This document shows positions 8,038 through 17,713 of a stretch of 42,392 nt of DNA, one piece after another (position 1 is the stretch's first letter; the number at the start of each line of letters is the position of its first letter). The DNA is taken from positions 1-42,392 of the IMG/VR virus record IMGVR_UViG_3300013005_003820. The stretch is one strand, 5' to 3'. The DNA is from a virus. The position numbers and the translations under genes are program-made. The notes under the pieces were generated by a model. That model saw only the letters and a program-made list of their open reading frames with translations, had not been told where the DNA came from and searched no databases.

Positions 8038-9021
8038 TTATAATCCATATTTTTCTATAAATTTAATTATATTATTGTTATTATTTATTTTGTCTAATAA
8101 AGTTAAATAAGAATTATTATTTTTTTGATATATACCTAAAATATTAGATAGCCAAATTAATATCAAAGAATTAGCGAAATCAGAATAATGATCTTGATCA
8201 TAACCAAAAATATCTTGAGGCATAACTAATCCGTCTAGCATCATATCAGCAAAAAAATCAACTACGGACAATAAGGTAATGTTGGAGTTTTGAATTTGTT
8301 GGAAATTTTTAAGGTGTATCTTGTAAAATTTGTCGTGTTTTAGAGTCGTAATATCTTCTTGAGTAAATATTTTTTTACGAGTATTAAAAATAGGACCATT
8401 AATTAAAACATAAAACTGATTATTGGTTTTATATTTTGAATATATCTCATAAAATTTTTCTATAGCATCTATTTCTTTTCTTAATAAAAAATTATTTAAT
8501 TTAAATAGATATGGAGAAGAATGTAAAAAAGTATGAGGGTGTAATAATTTAAAAATATTTTTGTAGTTACTATTTGCATAGCCACAAATGTTTTCATTAA
8601 TATTTGTATAGCAATCTGTTAGTAGGAATGGTGTATGACTATTGCCTATAAAAATTTCAAATACATCATCTAAATGATAACACCTATTAGATAGTCCTTT
8701 AGCCAAACAAGATCCAATGAAAGCTATAGGGAATTTATTTATGATATCATTCAATACAAATATTTTTGATTCTGTGTCTGAAATCCTATAAGATCCTTCT
8801 CTCGTACCCATGTATTTAAATATCATGGTTCTAGAAATTTTAATTGGTTTAGTATAATGATGACCATCATTAATATTAGATAAATCAATAATTTGATTTG
8901 TAGCATATTTAATACTATAGTCTATCGTAGAGTCATATGGAGAGATAATTGATAGATCAAAATTATTTTCATAATAACCTGATTCATGACTACATATTGG
9001 AGTAGCGGACTGCTGTATCAT
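8038..9021 (-). CDS. Two-domain protein: chitobiase-C-like beta module plus SGNH-like domain
   Basis: The first about 90 residues read like the beta-sandwich module found at the end of chitobiases and beginning of CotH proteins: ESGYYENNFDLSI, then a Y-S-I-K strand, then YTKPIKISRTMIFKYMG, closing with GSYRISD. The rest of the 327 residues opens with AFIGSCLAKGL, where G-S-C fits an SGNH block I, continues with FIGNSHTPFLLT, and ends with YDQDHYSDFAN, which offers a D-x-x-H pair followed by a serine. A carbohydrate-related acyl hydrolase or transferase with a glycan-contact module is the simplest reading. No signal peptide is seen. Neither domain is certain. Confidence 0.45.
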   Translation of the reverse strand: MIQQSATPICSHESGYYENNFDLSIISPYDSTIDYSIKYATNQIIDLSNINDGHHYTKPIKISRTMIFKYMGTREGSYRISDTESKIFVLNDIINKFPIAFIGSCLAKGLSNRCYHLDDVFEIFIGNSHTPFLLTDCYTNINENICGYANSNYKNIFKLLHPHTFLHSSPYLFKLNNFLLRKEIDAIEKFYEIYSKYKTNNQFYVLINGPIFNTRKKIFTQEDITTLKHDKFYKIHLKNFQQIQNSNITLLSVVDFFADMMLDGLVMPQDIFGYDQDHYSDFANSLILIWLSNILGIYQKNNNSYLTLLDKINNNNNIIKFIEKYGL

Positions 9022-9038
9022 AATTTTTAGTACCTGTG

Positions 9039-9806
9039 TTAGATTTTTATTTCTTCAAAAGTTTTGTAGCAAAATTCATCTGGGACAGTAATTTTTTTTG
9101 TATTAAACAAATGAATAAATGAAGATGATTTAGAAATTGTAGTATCACTGTAATATATAGCATCCATTGTTTTTATAGTTGTTTCGGTATCTTTGCCTAT
9201 AAAAGTATCTATAATTCTGATATTATCAGAAAAAGATAATTGTTTAATTTGATTGTGATAAGAACTATTTTGAGCAGTGTCCGAGCATATGGTGATGTCT
9301 GTTTTTTCTTGAAATAGGTTGTTGATAAAATTATTAATTTTTAAAGGATTAATCATAGGTCTTATTAATTTATTAGCAGAAACAAGGTCTGTCTCTCTTA
9401 AGTGAAGAGTAACTTTATTAAAAGATTCAGATTCTAAAAAGGGATTGTTTGTAGGCTTGTATGTGAATAAAGATTGGGTGGGTGTAATATCTAATCTTCC
9501 GAATTTTGAAAACGAAGAGAAGTCTTGATTATCTATTGTTAGAGCTATAAGTTTATGATCTGTAATTGTTTTTTGATTTAATAAATCTCTAAAAGATATG
9601 TTAATTATATTTTGTGGCTCAAAATCTACATAGTCTCCATTAAAAAATAGATTTATAAAATCCAAGTTTTTGCAATGATAGTTTGAGTACTTTAATTGAT
9701 TACAAACAACATATTTATATTCTGATCCCAAAATAGCTGATAGTACCCGTGTTGTACCAACATAGTCTCCAAAACCAGAATTTCTTAATACTGTGAATAA
9801 TTTCAT
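9039..9806 (-). CDS. Fucosyltransferase-like (GT-B) protein
   Basis: The 255-residue protein begins with FTVLRNSGFGDYVGTTRVLS, a glycine-rich first loop. It has LHLRETDLV in the middle, at the position of the H-x-R-x-G-D donor motif of GT11/GT23/GT65-type fucosyltransferases, and ends with YYSDTTISKSSSFIHLFNT, matching the S-x-S-S-F segment of the same clan. The variant E-T-D replaces the usual R-G-D, so activity is uncertain. Its start overlaps the end of the neighbouring three-domain gene by 4 bases. I take it as a member of the fucosyltransferase-like superfamily without assigning a donor sugar. Confidence 0.5.
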   Translation of the reverse strand: MKLFTVLRNSGFGDYVGTTRVLSAILGSEYKYVVCNQLKYSNYHCKNLDFINLFFNGDYVDFEPQNIINISFRDLLNQKTITDHKLIALTIDNQDFSSFSKFGRLDITPTQSLFTYKPTNNPFLESESFNKVTLHLRETDLVSANKLIRPMINPLKINNFINNLFQEKTDITICSDTAQNSSYHNQIKQLSFSDNIRIIDTFIGKDTETTIKTMDAIYYSDTTISKSSSFIHLFNTKKITVPDEFCYKTFEEIKI

Positions 9807-12800
9807 AATAGATTTTTAATTTTATAATTTGACAGTATTTCTTTGGTAGATTTTCTTAGTATTTCTCTGGTTTCTGAATATAGATTTGGATTGTATGTAG
9901 CGTATTTTTTAACGTCTTCTAATGTTATTATTTTATTTGTAATAAATTCTTCTATTGAAATTCTCGGCAGCTGCATTGTTTCACACAATTCTTGGGTTCT
10001 GGAATCATGATATATCCAAACAGTAGGACAACCAGACTGAAAGCTTACCATATTGCCGTGAAGCCTCAAGCCAAAACTAAAATCGCATCTAGCAGCGTCT
10101 TCAAGCCATTGAGTAATATTTATATAGGTTTTGAATCTACTATGAATAAAATTATTGATCCATATTTCATCGTTAAGATATTTTTGTGGCAGTAGGGACT
10201 TCATTATATTTGATGTTTTAAGTTCTGATTTTTGATGGTATGTATTATTATATCTAACCAAATCAATTAAAGGGTCTATGGATTGAATAATGTATGGTCC
10301 ATTTTTATCTATAATTAAAGACACAATCTTTTTTTCTGCAATAGATTTGGTATTATCTCCTGACCATATGACGCCAGAATTACACATAATAGAATCTATA
10401 TTATTATTCCATTTTTTTTCTATAGTTTCTATTGGATTATTAGGATTAATAAAATTACTAGGACAACCAATTACAACTGTGTTTTCCACGCCATATAGTT
10501 TTAAAAATTCTTTTGTATATTCTCCCCTAACCCCAACAATATTATCTGGATTTTTAAAAAGTTCTATTATGTCTAATACACTTTGATGAAGATTGAGCTT
10601 GTTTATCTCATAATTCTTTGCTTGTACTCCAACCCCAAGAAAAATTAACGGAACCTTGATATTTTTTAAGAAATTAGCCCAATTAGTATAATCAACATTT
10701 TCAGATATAAAACTTGAAGATGGAACAACAACATATTTACATCTACTATTTATTTCTGTTGGTGTCATATTATTAATATAAATTTTTTCTTCATTAATAA
10801 AATTCCATATCGCATATTGAAATACTAAATTTCCAGAGTTATTTCCAATCTTATTTAAAAAGGTTTTACTGTCTAATAAATAGGCATTATCCAGAGTTCC
10901 ATTTTGAGATGTTATTCCTATAATTTTTGAATTTCTGTTTTTAGATTTATTAATATGTCGATTTTGAGATATAATAACATTATTGTCATGGGAAATATTA
11001 ATATCAGAGCATTTATAATTTTCAAATCTTTTAGAATTAGCGTGTGGAGTATGGAATATTGCTGCACAATTATGGTTTAGATATAATCTTCTGCATCCTG
11101 ACTCCTCTAATCGACTATAAAGATCGCTATCATCATATCCATATCCTTCAAAATTTTCATTGTATCCTTCTATATCTAATAAATCGCTTTTATAAGCATA
11201 TATAAAACCATTGAGATATTCAAAAAATCCAATATTATGATCTAAATATTTATCTGACCATGAACCAGTTAAAAATTCGCCCCTATTAATACGATATATA
11301 TTAAAAAAATTATAGTATGGGTTTAGGATATAGTCAGTATCCATTTTCAAAATTATTCTATTTTTACAAGAACGAATTGCAATATTGTATGCTTTGGACA
11401 GATGAAAATATTTTTCTCCAGGAACCTTTATAATTTTAATTCTAGGATCAATATTTGCTATATCATCAATAGATTCATCGGAAGACCAATCAACAATAAT
11501 AATTTCCTCAATTTCTTTAAATAAAATCCAAGATCTAATAGCAAATAAAAGTTGTTCTTTTCTATTTTTTACCGCACAGATCAGTGACACCTTGATATTA
11601 TCCGAGATTTGTTTTTCATGGTCTTGTCTATGATTGAGCGCAATTTTAAGAGGAATATGTCTAAACTTAGAAGAAATGTAGGAAAAACTACTCCAATTTG
11701 ATCCAATAATATATTTTGTTTCTGACAAAGCCATCATATCTATTACGGCATCTTTTTGGTTATCTTTGGGCTTTGTGTGATCGACACTATCAAAAAAAAT
11801 CTTTGTATTGTTTACAATGATTTGAGGAAATAAGGAACAGAACTTTTCCTGTGTTTTAATACAGTCTGTTGCCAGAAAAAACTTGACATCTGGATTTAAA
11901 CGTATCTCATTATTTATTGCTTCTATAAAGGTATTGTCATCAGATACTTTAAAATTTTTATCCCATGGTGAATTCATAGCATCCCCTCGTCTGATATGAA
12001 TACCAATGGTTTTCTCGTTAAATTGAGAAGTTGTATTTTCAATAGTTTCTGAAATACTAGCTTTAGGTTTTAGGAGTTTATATATTGTTGACTCTTCTCT
12101 AAAAGAATAAGTAAACATATATTCCAAACAAGAATCTCCAAAATAGCTAAATTCTTCATTTTCTATTTTATTTAAAATATCTTGAGACGGTATATTAATT
12201 ATATAATAATCTGGATTATCATCAGTTTTGTATATGTGTTTATCTAAGTTAAATATATTTTTAGTTTTATTATTATATTCTTCATTTGATATGAATGTTA
12301 TAAAATCAATATCTTCAAATAAGTCATGAAACTTTTCATTAGACCAACCTGGACCATTCTCCCAACAAACATATAATTTTCTATTATGCTTAGTTGCATA
12401 ACTAAAAAATGAATTCAGTGTTCTAATCCTGTTGGCTAGTCCATTAACAACTTTTATATAAATATTTTTTGTTGTTATATTTTTCTTTTGACTGCTTAAA
12501 AAATGGTGATATATTTTTTTTTCTTTAGCTATCAGAGATCCTGTTTTAAATAAATGCTGATTTGACTCAGGGTATATATTTTCATATTCTTCAGCATTAA
12601 AATATTTTGGAACTATAAAATTAACTCCAAGTAGATCATTTTCCATTTCTTTTAAATTTTTATATGCATGATTTTTTTCTCCATAAATCTTATAATGATA
12701 ATAAAGTCTATATTTATTATTTATATTATTATTTTGACAGAATGGTTGATAAAAATCTTGTGTCTCTGGATATTGCTTAATATAGAACACATCATCAAAA

Positions 12801-12853
12801 TCAGGATCAATTATGTTTGTTAAATAAAATTGAGTAATATCTATATTTGACAT
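9803..12853 (-). CDS. Trifunctional glycan enzyme: fucosyltransferase-like, GT2 and polysaccharide pyruvyltransferase domains
   Basis: This 1016-residue protein is a fusion. Residues 1-125 hold two copies of a YPE/HY module (YPE at about 28 and 94). Residues 130-400 are GT11/GT23-like, with NGLANRIRTL (137-146) and GIHIRRGD (284-291). Residues 420-620 form a GT2 domain starting KVSLICAVKNR, with KMDTDY (D505, D507) as the DxD and GYGYDDSDLYSRL at the acceptor side. Residues 660-1016 are pyruvyltransferase-like, with NSGNLVFQYA, FLGVGVQA and GLRLHGNMVSF (928-938). One polypeptide could therefore add two sugars and a ketal-linked pyruvate. It overlaps its neighbours by 4 and 13 bases. The domain assignments are strong and the substrates are unknown. 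Confidence 0.85.
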   Translation of the reverse strand: MSNIDITQFYLTNIIDPDFDDVFYIKQYPETQDFYQPFCQNNNINNKYRLYYHYKIYGEKNHAYKNLKEMENDLLGVNFIVPKYFNAEEYENIYPESNQHLFKTGSLIAKEKKIYHHFLSSQKKNITTKNIYIKVVNGLANRIRTLNSFFSYATKHNRKLYVCWENGPGWSNEKFHDLFEDIDFITFISNEEYNNKTKNIFNLDKHIYKTDDNPDYYIINIPSQDILNKIENEEFSYFGDSCLEYMFTYSFREESTIYKLLKPKASISETIENTTSQFNEKTIGIHIRRGDAMNSPWDKNFKVSDDNTFIEAINNEIRLNPDVKFFLATDCIKTQEKFCSLFPQIIVNNTKIFFDSVDHTKPKDNQKDAVIDMMALSETKYIIGSNWSSFSYISSKFRHIPLKIALNHRQDHEKQISDNIKVSLICAVKNRKEQLLFAIRSWILFKEIEEIIIVDWSSDESIDDIANIDPRIKIIKVPGEKYFHLSKAYNIAIRSCKNRIILKMDTDYILNPYYNFFNIYRINRGEFLTGSWSDKYLDHNIGFFEYLNGFIYAYKSDLLDIEGYNENFEGYGYDDSDLYSRLEESGCRRLYLNHNCAAIFHTPHANSKRFENYKCSDINISHDNNVIISQNRHINKSKNRNSKIIGITSQNGTLDNAYLLDSKTFLNKIGNNSGNLVFQYAIWNFINEEKIYINNMTPTEINSRCKYVVVPSSSFISENVDYTNWANFLKNIKVPLIFLGVGVQAKNYEINKLNLHQSVLDIIELFKNPDNIVGVRGEYTKEFLKLYGVENTVVIGCPSNFINPNNPIETIEKKWNNNIDSIMCNSGVIWSGDNTKSIAEKKIVSLIIDKNGPYIIQSIDPLIDLVRYNNTYHQKSELKTSNIMKSLLPQKYLNDEIWINNFIHSRFKTYINITQWLEDAARCDFSFGLRLHGNMVSFQSGCPTVWIYHDSRTQELCETMQLPRISIEEFITNKIITLEDVKKYATYNPNLYSETREILRKSTKEILSNYKIKNLL

Positions 12854-13626
12854 AAATGATTTAGTTCTTTGTTATATAGCATATCATATTCAGTTATCAT
12901 ATTATTAGTTAGATATAAGCTATTATACTTGTTTAATATTGTTCCATAAATGTCTTTTGTTTGATGCGAGCATTCTTGCTTATGTACTAATAGATTATTT
13001 GGAGCATATAATATGCTAATTTTATTAAGTGCGCAAAAAACGAAAAAAGCTCTTTCATGAACATATGCTCCTAGAGGATGATGTCTAAAAATTTTTGTCA
13101 TTGGTTCAAACCAATCTATAAAAGACATTAGTATTTCTATTGGCATAGTTACATTAGTAGTTGTTGGCCAAAATGGGTATAAGTCTTTATATAATAAGAC
13201 AAAATATCTGAGGTCTATACCATGAATTTTTTTAAGAGATATCTCCAACCACGGTGTGCTTTTGTAAAACACATAATGGTTTGTTAAAGTTTTACTATAA
13301 GAAATTATATAGTTGTGATTGGTTTGTTTTTTACAGACCTCTAGATTGTATAAACTAAACTGTTCGTCTGTTTCAATGTCATATTCTAATAAAGACACAT
13401 TTTTAGAGGATGATAGGAGGTTATTTGCTAGGGCATACCATGCTGTGTAAGAACATAGGTATGGATAATTTTCTATATTATTTGGTAAATTTTTACATAT
13501 AATATATTGAGAATTTTTTATGTCTGTATTTTGCCCAACTAAAAGTTTAGTATTAGAAAATATATAATTAGTTTTTAATATTTTATGTGTAATTATAAAA
13601 TAATCTATACTAATATCAGATAACAT
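12841..13626 (-). CDS. Uncharacterised protein of the glycan cluster, possible glycosyltransferase
   Basis: I do not recognise this 261-residue protein with confidence. It contains NVSLLEYDIETDEQF (residues about 76-90), where an acidic D-I-E pair after a hydrophobic strand could be a DxD-like metal site of a GT-A fold. Later it has GAYVHERAFFVFCALN and LVHKQECSHQ, which resemble the terminal H-E-R and H-x-Q segments of some bacterial GT-A-like proteins. There are no membrane segments. It overlaps the three-domain gene by 13 bases, which places it firmly in the same transcript. Confidence 0.45.
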   Translation of the reverse strand: MLSDISIDYFIITHKILKTNYIFSNTKLLVGQNTDIKNSQYIICKNLPNNIENYPYLCSYTAWYALANNLLSSSKNVSLLEYDIETDEQFSLYNLEVCKKQTNHNYIISYSKTLTNHYVFYKSTPWLEISLKKIHGIDLRYFVLLYKDLYPFWPTTTNVTMPIEILMSFIDWFEPMTKIFRHHPLGAYVHERAFFVFCALNKISILYAPNNLLVHKQECSHQTKDIYGTILNKYNSLYLTNNMITEYDMLYNKELNHLCQI

Positions 13627-13642
13627 AAATTTTAAAATTAGT

Positions 13643-14623
13643 TTATTTAATTATTTGTTTATAATATATTTTATACAATTCATTATCATAAAAATTTTTA
13701 TTGTTTAATAATACTTGTTCTTTTTTAGACAATAATTTAACTTTTGAAATTTTATTCTCATTTAATTTTTGATTATCATTACGATAGATCCAATTATATT
13801 TTTCACAAACAAAATTTGTAAATAAATTTAAATTTTCTAGAATTCCTATATGTGTAAATGAATCAAGAATATTTTTACATAAATTTAAATATTCTTTTGA
13901 TACTGCTTGTGTATCTGGTATTCCCATAAGATTTCTGATAATAAAATTATCTGTTATTTTATCTAAGGCAAGATACTCATACAAAGATGTATCTTTATCT
14001 ATACAAGATGCCGAAGATTCCCAAATTCCAAAATCTTTTAAGTAATAAAATTCTGATTTAGAGCGATCATTAGGGTTTCTAAGTACGGTATACAGTTCGG
14101 GATATTTGCGTGTGTGTTGTGTAATTAAATCTATATATGTATTACTATTTTTTAGACCATAAGACTTTATACAAACAGCTAGAATATCAAAATTTTTACA
14201 TAAATAATCAATATTATTCGTGCTATATGATATATTTGTATTAAAATATCTATTATTAGATACATCTATACTAACAAATAATTCTTGTTTAATGACGCTG
14301 TTGTATGGATAACATATCAATTGAATTATTGTTTCGTTTTTTTCTGCTACATTTATTAGATATAGGCCGTTAGACTGTATTATTGTATTATATTGACGAT
14401 CAATATTTTCCAAAAATAAATTATACATTATGCTGGTTCCACCACATTTAGGTATATGATAAAAAATTGGTAAAGATTTATGATTACCAGCATATCCTAA
14501 TGTTTTTCCAAATTTTATATAATGGTCATATAGTCTATAGTGTTTATTTGATATATTTGGACTATAATCTTTAACTTCAGGATATAATTGTTCATATTTG
14601 TCTGAATTAAAAAATGTTATCAT
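13643..14623 (-). CDS. Carbohydrate sulfotransferase (Sulfotransfer_2-like) with N-terminal YPEV/HY module
   Basis: Residues 1-45 are a single YPEV...HY..G module shared with other proteins of the island. The rest is a PAPS-dependent sulfotransferase. IPKCGGTSI (57-65) is the 5'-phosphosulfate-binding loop, with the catalytic lysine at K59, and YTVLRNPNDRSKSEFYY (178-194) is the 3'-phosphate-binding motif, with R182 and serines at 188 and 190. This combination is typical of the heparan/chondroitin sulfotransferase branch. The enzyme would sulfate a sugar of the phage-encoded or host glycan. PAPS must come from the host, since no synthesis gene is seen here. It is separated from the neighbouring genes by 16 and 23 bases. 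Confidence 0.85.
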   Translation of the reverse strand: MITFFNSDKYEQLYPEVKDYSPNISNKHYRLYDHYIKFGKTLGYAGNHKSLPIFYHIPKCGGTSIMYNLFLENIDRQYNTIIQSNGLYLINVAEKNETIIQLICYPYNSVIKQELFVSIDVSNNRYFNTNISYSTNNIDYLCKNFDILAVCIKSYGLKNSNTYIDLITQHTRKYPELYTVLRNPNDRSKSEFYYLKDFGIWESSASCIDKDTSLYEYLALDKITDNFIIRNLMGIPDTQAVSKEYLNLCKNILDSFTHIGILENLNLFTNFVCEKYNWIYRNDNQKLNENKISKVKLLSKKEQVLLNNKNFYDNELYKIYYKQIIK

Positions 14624-14646
14624 GTAAATTTTTAATTGTTTCTAAT

Positions 14647-15489
14647 TTAATTGTGATGGATATATGTATATGACAATAATTTTTCTACTAACTCTAACGA
14701 TATATTTGTTTCTAATTTTGATGGTTTGTATTTATAAGAAGCATCTTCTAGAAAATTATTTGTAAACACAGGAAATTTAAAAGTAAAATTATACATATCT
14801 ATATCAAGTTCTAATATGGGAGTATAGTGATCTTCAAGAAAAATAGGATCAATAACTTTTGATAGATAAGAAATATCTATACTGTCGCCTAATTGTTTAA
14901 TGATATGTATAAAAGATGCCAAACTTAAAATTTTTGTAGGATGATTATGGGTAGCAAATAATCTAGTATTAAACAAATGATCTTCTATAAATTCCCATAT
15001 AAATTTTTGATTTTTTCCAATCAGAGAATCTTTGAGCCTATTTTTGGATTGATTAAATTCTTCTATTTTTCCATCCAAAGTTTTTATATTATAAGTATTA
15101 TGTAAATCGTGTGCAAACATACTTAATTGTAAATTTGTTATTCTTATTTCTTGAGCTTGAGTATCGAAGACTTCAAAAAAATTATTGGGAATTCTTCTAT
15201 CTGTATTTAGAATGTCATAATTTTTTACTGTTTCTGTAACTATAAGGTCTGTGTCCTTGAGGATTGAATGTATTCTTTTGTGATCTAGTGTAGACCTATC
15301 AGACCAATATGGTATATATATATTGTATATATTCCAGTCAGGATATAATTCATGCCAATAATACATTAAAGGACTCATTCTACAAGATCCTATAAATAAA
15401 ATATTTTTATTATTGTTATTTATTGACTCATATAATAAAAAATGATTAGTTTTATTACGATCTGCTATGTCTACAGTATTGAAAATCAT
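14647..15489 (-). CDS. WcbI-like polysaccharide biosynthesis protein
   Basis: The 280-residue protein has ILFIGSCRMSPLMYYW (residues 30-45), a G-S-C-R block like the G-S-C-Q start of WcbI proteins. It also has FATHNHPTKILSLA, the N-H-P-T segment near the C-terminal half that marks the same family. WcbI of Burkholderia is a CoA-binding capsule-modification protein, thought to be an acetyltransferase with an SGNH-related fold. An O-acylation role on the island's glycan follows by analogy. The gene overlaps its upstream neighbour by 4 bases. Several alpha-helical stretches follow the second motif, with no membrane segments. Confidence 0.6.
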   Translation of the reverse strand: MIFNTVDIADRNKTNHFLLYESINNNNKNILFIGSCRMSPLMYYWHELYPDWNIYNIYIPYWSDRSTLDHKRIHSILKDTDLIVTETVKNYDILNTDRRIPNNFFEVFDTQAQEIRITNLQLSMFAHDLHNTYNIKTLDGKIEEFNQSKNRLKDSLIGKNQKFIWEFIEDHLFNTRLFATHNHPTKILSLASFIHIIKQLGDSIDISYLSKVIDPIFLEDHYTPILELDIDMYNFTFKFPVFTNNFLEDASYKYKPSKLETNISLELVEKLLSYTYIHHN

Positions 15490-16154
15490 TCCTTAATCCT
15501 TGATAAAATATTGTTCATAGCATCTAATTTAGACATATGATGTGATGCACAGTGGGACTGTGAGCAGTGTACGAGTGGGCTTATTGTTGGATAATCCGTA
15601 ACATAACGTATTTTATTCAGGTTGTTGGCAAAATTTTGTTTTGATAAAATAATCATATCAGATATATGTTTTTCTTCACGACTATTATCTAAAAATTTTT
15701 CAATCTCTATTTCGGTAAATTTTTTACATATTGATAAATATTGATCTTGTGTTCCATTCACTACGCATGGAACGTGTCCTTGATATATAGTTATTTTATC
15801 TGTATGATTAAATATCTTGAGTGAGTTTTCAGGAGTTAAATCATAATTTACAACATCATAATCAATCATAAGTCCACCACCAACCTGAGCCATTGCAAGC
15901 CATCTTATATAACAATGATAGTCATATTGGCCCGGATTAACCGATGGAAATGTTTTTACAATAGAGTTATATTCTTCGTAAAACGGGTGGTTTTTTGCAT
16001 CTTGATGGGATAAGATAATAAAATCCCATCCGTGCAATACCCAGGATTGTTTACAGATACTAATTAAATTATTTTGTTTATATGCTCTACTTTTACAATT
16101 ATCAATTTCGTCAACGTATTCATAATAAGTATATACTTTTGTATTTGTGTTCAT
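15486..16154 (-). CDS. DXD-motif glycosyltransferase (GT32-like)
   Basis: The 222-residue protein carries the classic Gly_transf_sug pattern: YIRWLAMAQVGGGLMIDYDV, with a D-x-D metal site at D98 and D100, after a W-x-x-x-x-W-D-F first half. Bacterial and phage relatives transfer mannose- or galactose-type sugars. The C-terminus has histidine/cysteine-rich text (VHCSQSHCASHHM) that could be part of the active site or bind metal. It overlaps both neighbouring genes by 4 bases, which indicates coupled translation. The donor is not predictable. Confidence 0.75.
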   Translation of the reverse strand: MNTNTKVYTYYEYVDEIDNCKSRAYKQNNLISICKQSWVLHGWDFIILSHQDAKNHPFYEEYNSIVKTFPSVNPGQYDYHCYIRWLAMAQVGGGLMIDYDVVNYDLTPENSLKIFNHTDKITIYQGHVPCVVNGTQDQYLSICKKFTEIEIEKFLDNSREEKHISDMIILSKQNFANNLNKIRYVTDYPTISPLVHCSQSHCASHHMSKLDAMNNILSRIKE

Positions 16155-16927
16155 TGAAAATTTATGATTTGGGGTTTATTATTAATTTTTGAGGCCATGC
16201 CGGAAAAAGAGCTTATCATACCTATTATTGTATTGCATTTAGATAGTAGAATCAAATTTGTAAACCCATCTATAACTCCGGGTATGGTGTTTCTGTTATA
16301 AATACACGGATCGAGTTTTAAAAATTTATGTTTTCCATACTCGTCAATAAATAATTGTTCATCTTCATAATTTTCACAAGATAAATAAAAAATTTGATCT
16401 TTATTTAAAGATAAATAAAAATCTATATATGGCAAAAATCTTTTTGGTTCAATATATTCTCTTATGTCTGCTGGATCTACATTTAGTTTTTCTTTAATAT
16501 CTCCTGCTCTAACATGTATTGCTATACAATTGTTAGGTATTATTATACTATTAATACGATCAACTATTTCTGGTCTAATAGGTATTGAGCAGAAAGCTTC
16601 TTGCCAATCTATTTCATATGGACTGTCTTCATATCTGGCTACAAAAGGAGATATCCAAAATATTTTTTGAGACAAATTTTCTTGTTTAACTATATCGTTA
16701 CTATTAAATATGATTCTGTTGCGTGTATCATCGTCTGACACCGTTGTAATGAATGGGGCATCAAAAATATCTTGAAATGTACAATTACTATCAAAATCAT
16801 TAGCCCAATAATATTTTAATGGTAATCCATATCTAATAGTAAGATAATGTGAAGAATATAAAGTATGTAATCTATTGCCAAGACCACCAGCCAAAGCAAC
16901 GACGATATCTATATCTTGTGTGTTCAT
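16151..16927 (-). CDS. Fucosyltransferase-like (GT11-type) protein
   Basis: The protein contains VALAGGLGNRLHTLYSS near the N-terminus (the G-G-L-G-N-x-x motif of GT11) and CIAIHVRAGDIKE at the middle, matching the H-x-R-x-G-D nucleotide-sugar motif. A typical GT-B C-terminal segment follows with ILLSKCNTIIGMISSFSGMAS. It probably transfers fucose or a related 6-deoxy sugar. I chose the ATG at 16927 because it overlaps the preceding stop as ATGA and follows GGATGGA at a proper distance. An ATG at 16936, three codons earlier, has no Shine-Dalgarno. Confidence 0.7.
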   Translation of the reverse strand: MNTQDIDIVVALAGGLGNRLHTLYSSHYLTIRYGLPLKYYWANDFDSNCTFQDIFDAPFITTVSDDDTRNRIIFNSNDIVKQENLSQKIFWISPFVARYEDSPYEIDWQEAFCSIPIRPEIVDRINSIIIPNNCIAIHVRAGDIKEKLNVDPADIREYIEPKRFLPYIDFYLSLNKDQIFYLSCENYEDEQLFIDEYGKHKFLKLDPCIYNRNTIPGVIDGFTNLILLSKCNTIIGMISSFSGMASKINNKPQIINFQ

Positions 16928-17712
16928 AAAATCCATCCATAATTTTCATTGGCTTCATTTGTAAAATGTTGTATAATACCATCTGGACTACCCCTATATA
17001 GACTTGCCCAATATCCACAATTACCAGAGTGAGTAACTAAATATTTGCATCGTGCAACTATGTTTACCGCTGCTAAAAGATCTATAGCATGATTAAGTCT
17101 CTGGTTTTCTGGTAGTGAACCTGATACAGACATGGATTTATTATGTATAGTAGGAAGTTCTCTAAAATAAATCGAATCTTTAAAAGTACTAGTAAACTGA
17201 TTAAGAAAATCTGTATCGTCTGTTTGAACTAGAAATTTGATAGATTTTTTATAGTTTTTAATTGTTTGAGCTTTTTCTATAAACATTTCTGGAGTAGCTA
17301 ATTTACATTCTAGTCTTTTATCGTTTCCTCTGTAAAATATGGAGCATGTATCAAAAAAATCTATATCATAGTCTACAATAAATTTATTTAATCTATTTTT
17401 TACTATATCACTAATACTAAAATATTTACCTATAATAGGGTTTAATAATGAAAAATCTAATTTTGAATAATCTGTGAATTGATCTGTAAAATGTATAGGT
17501 TTTGTAAAAGATATTTTATTATCCAAGTTTTGAATTAGTGTTTCAGTTATATCCACACTTTTATCTGTTTTATACATTAAAAATTGTTCCGAACTATCCA
17601 CTATATCTGGAAAAACTTTGTTTTCATTTGCATATTTTATGATAGCAGACAGTCTTTGACTAAAACAAGAGAATAAGCCAGAGTTATGAGTTACTTTTAT
17701 TTTATGTATCAT
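16924..17712 (-). CDS. Fucosyltransferase-clan glycosyltransferase-like protein
   Basis: This 262-residue protein looks like a divergent relative of the GT11/GT23 clan. FSQRLSAIIKYANEN near the start replaces the usual G-N-R segment, SIFYRGNDKRLE occupies the place of H-x-R-x-G-D, and FLVQTDDTDFL is the acidic strand that follows. The C-terminal segment VTHSGNCGYWASLYRG matches the S-x-x-S region where these enzymes contact the donor. It overlaps the next gene by 4 bases and starts 1 base after the stop of the upstream gene. Donor and acceptor are unknown. Confidence 0.55.
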   Translation of the reverse strand: MIHKIKVTHNSGLFSCFSQRLSAIIKYANENKVFPDIVDSSEQFLMYKTDKSVDITETLIQNLDNKISFTKPIHFTDQFTDYSKLDFSLLNPIIGKYFSISDIVKNRLNKFIVDYDIDFFDTCSIFYRGNDKRLECKLATPEMFIEKAQTIKNYKKSIKFLVQTDDTDFLNQFTSTFKDSIYFRELPTIHNKSMSVSGSLPENQRLNHAIDLLAAVNIVARCKYLVTHSGNCGYWASLYRGSPDGIIQHFTNEANENYGWIL

Positions 17713-17713
17713 G

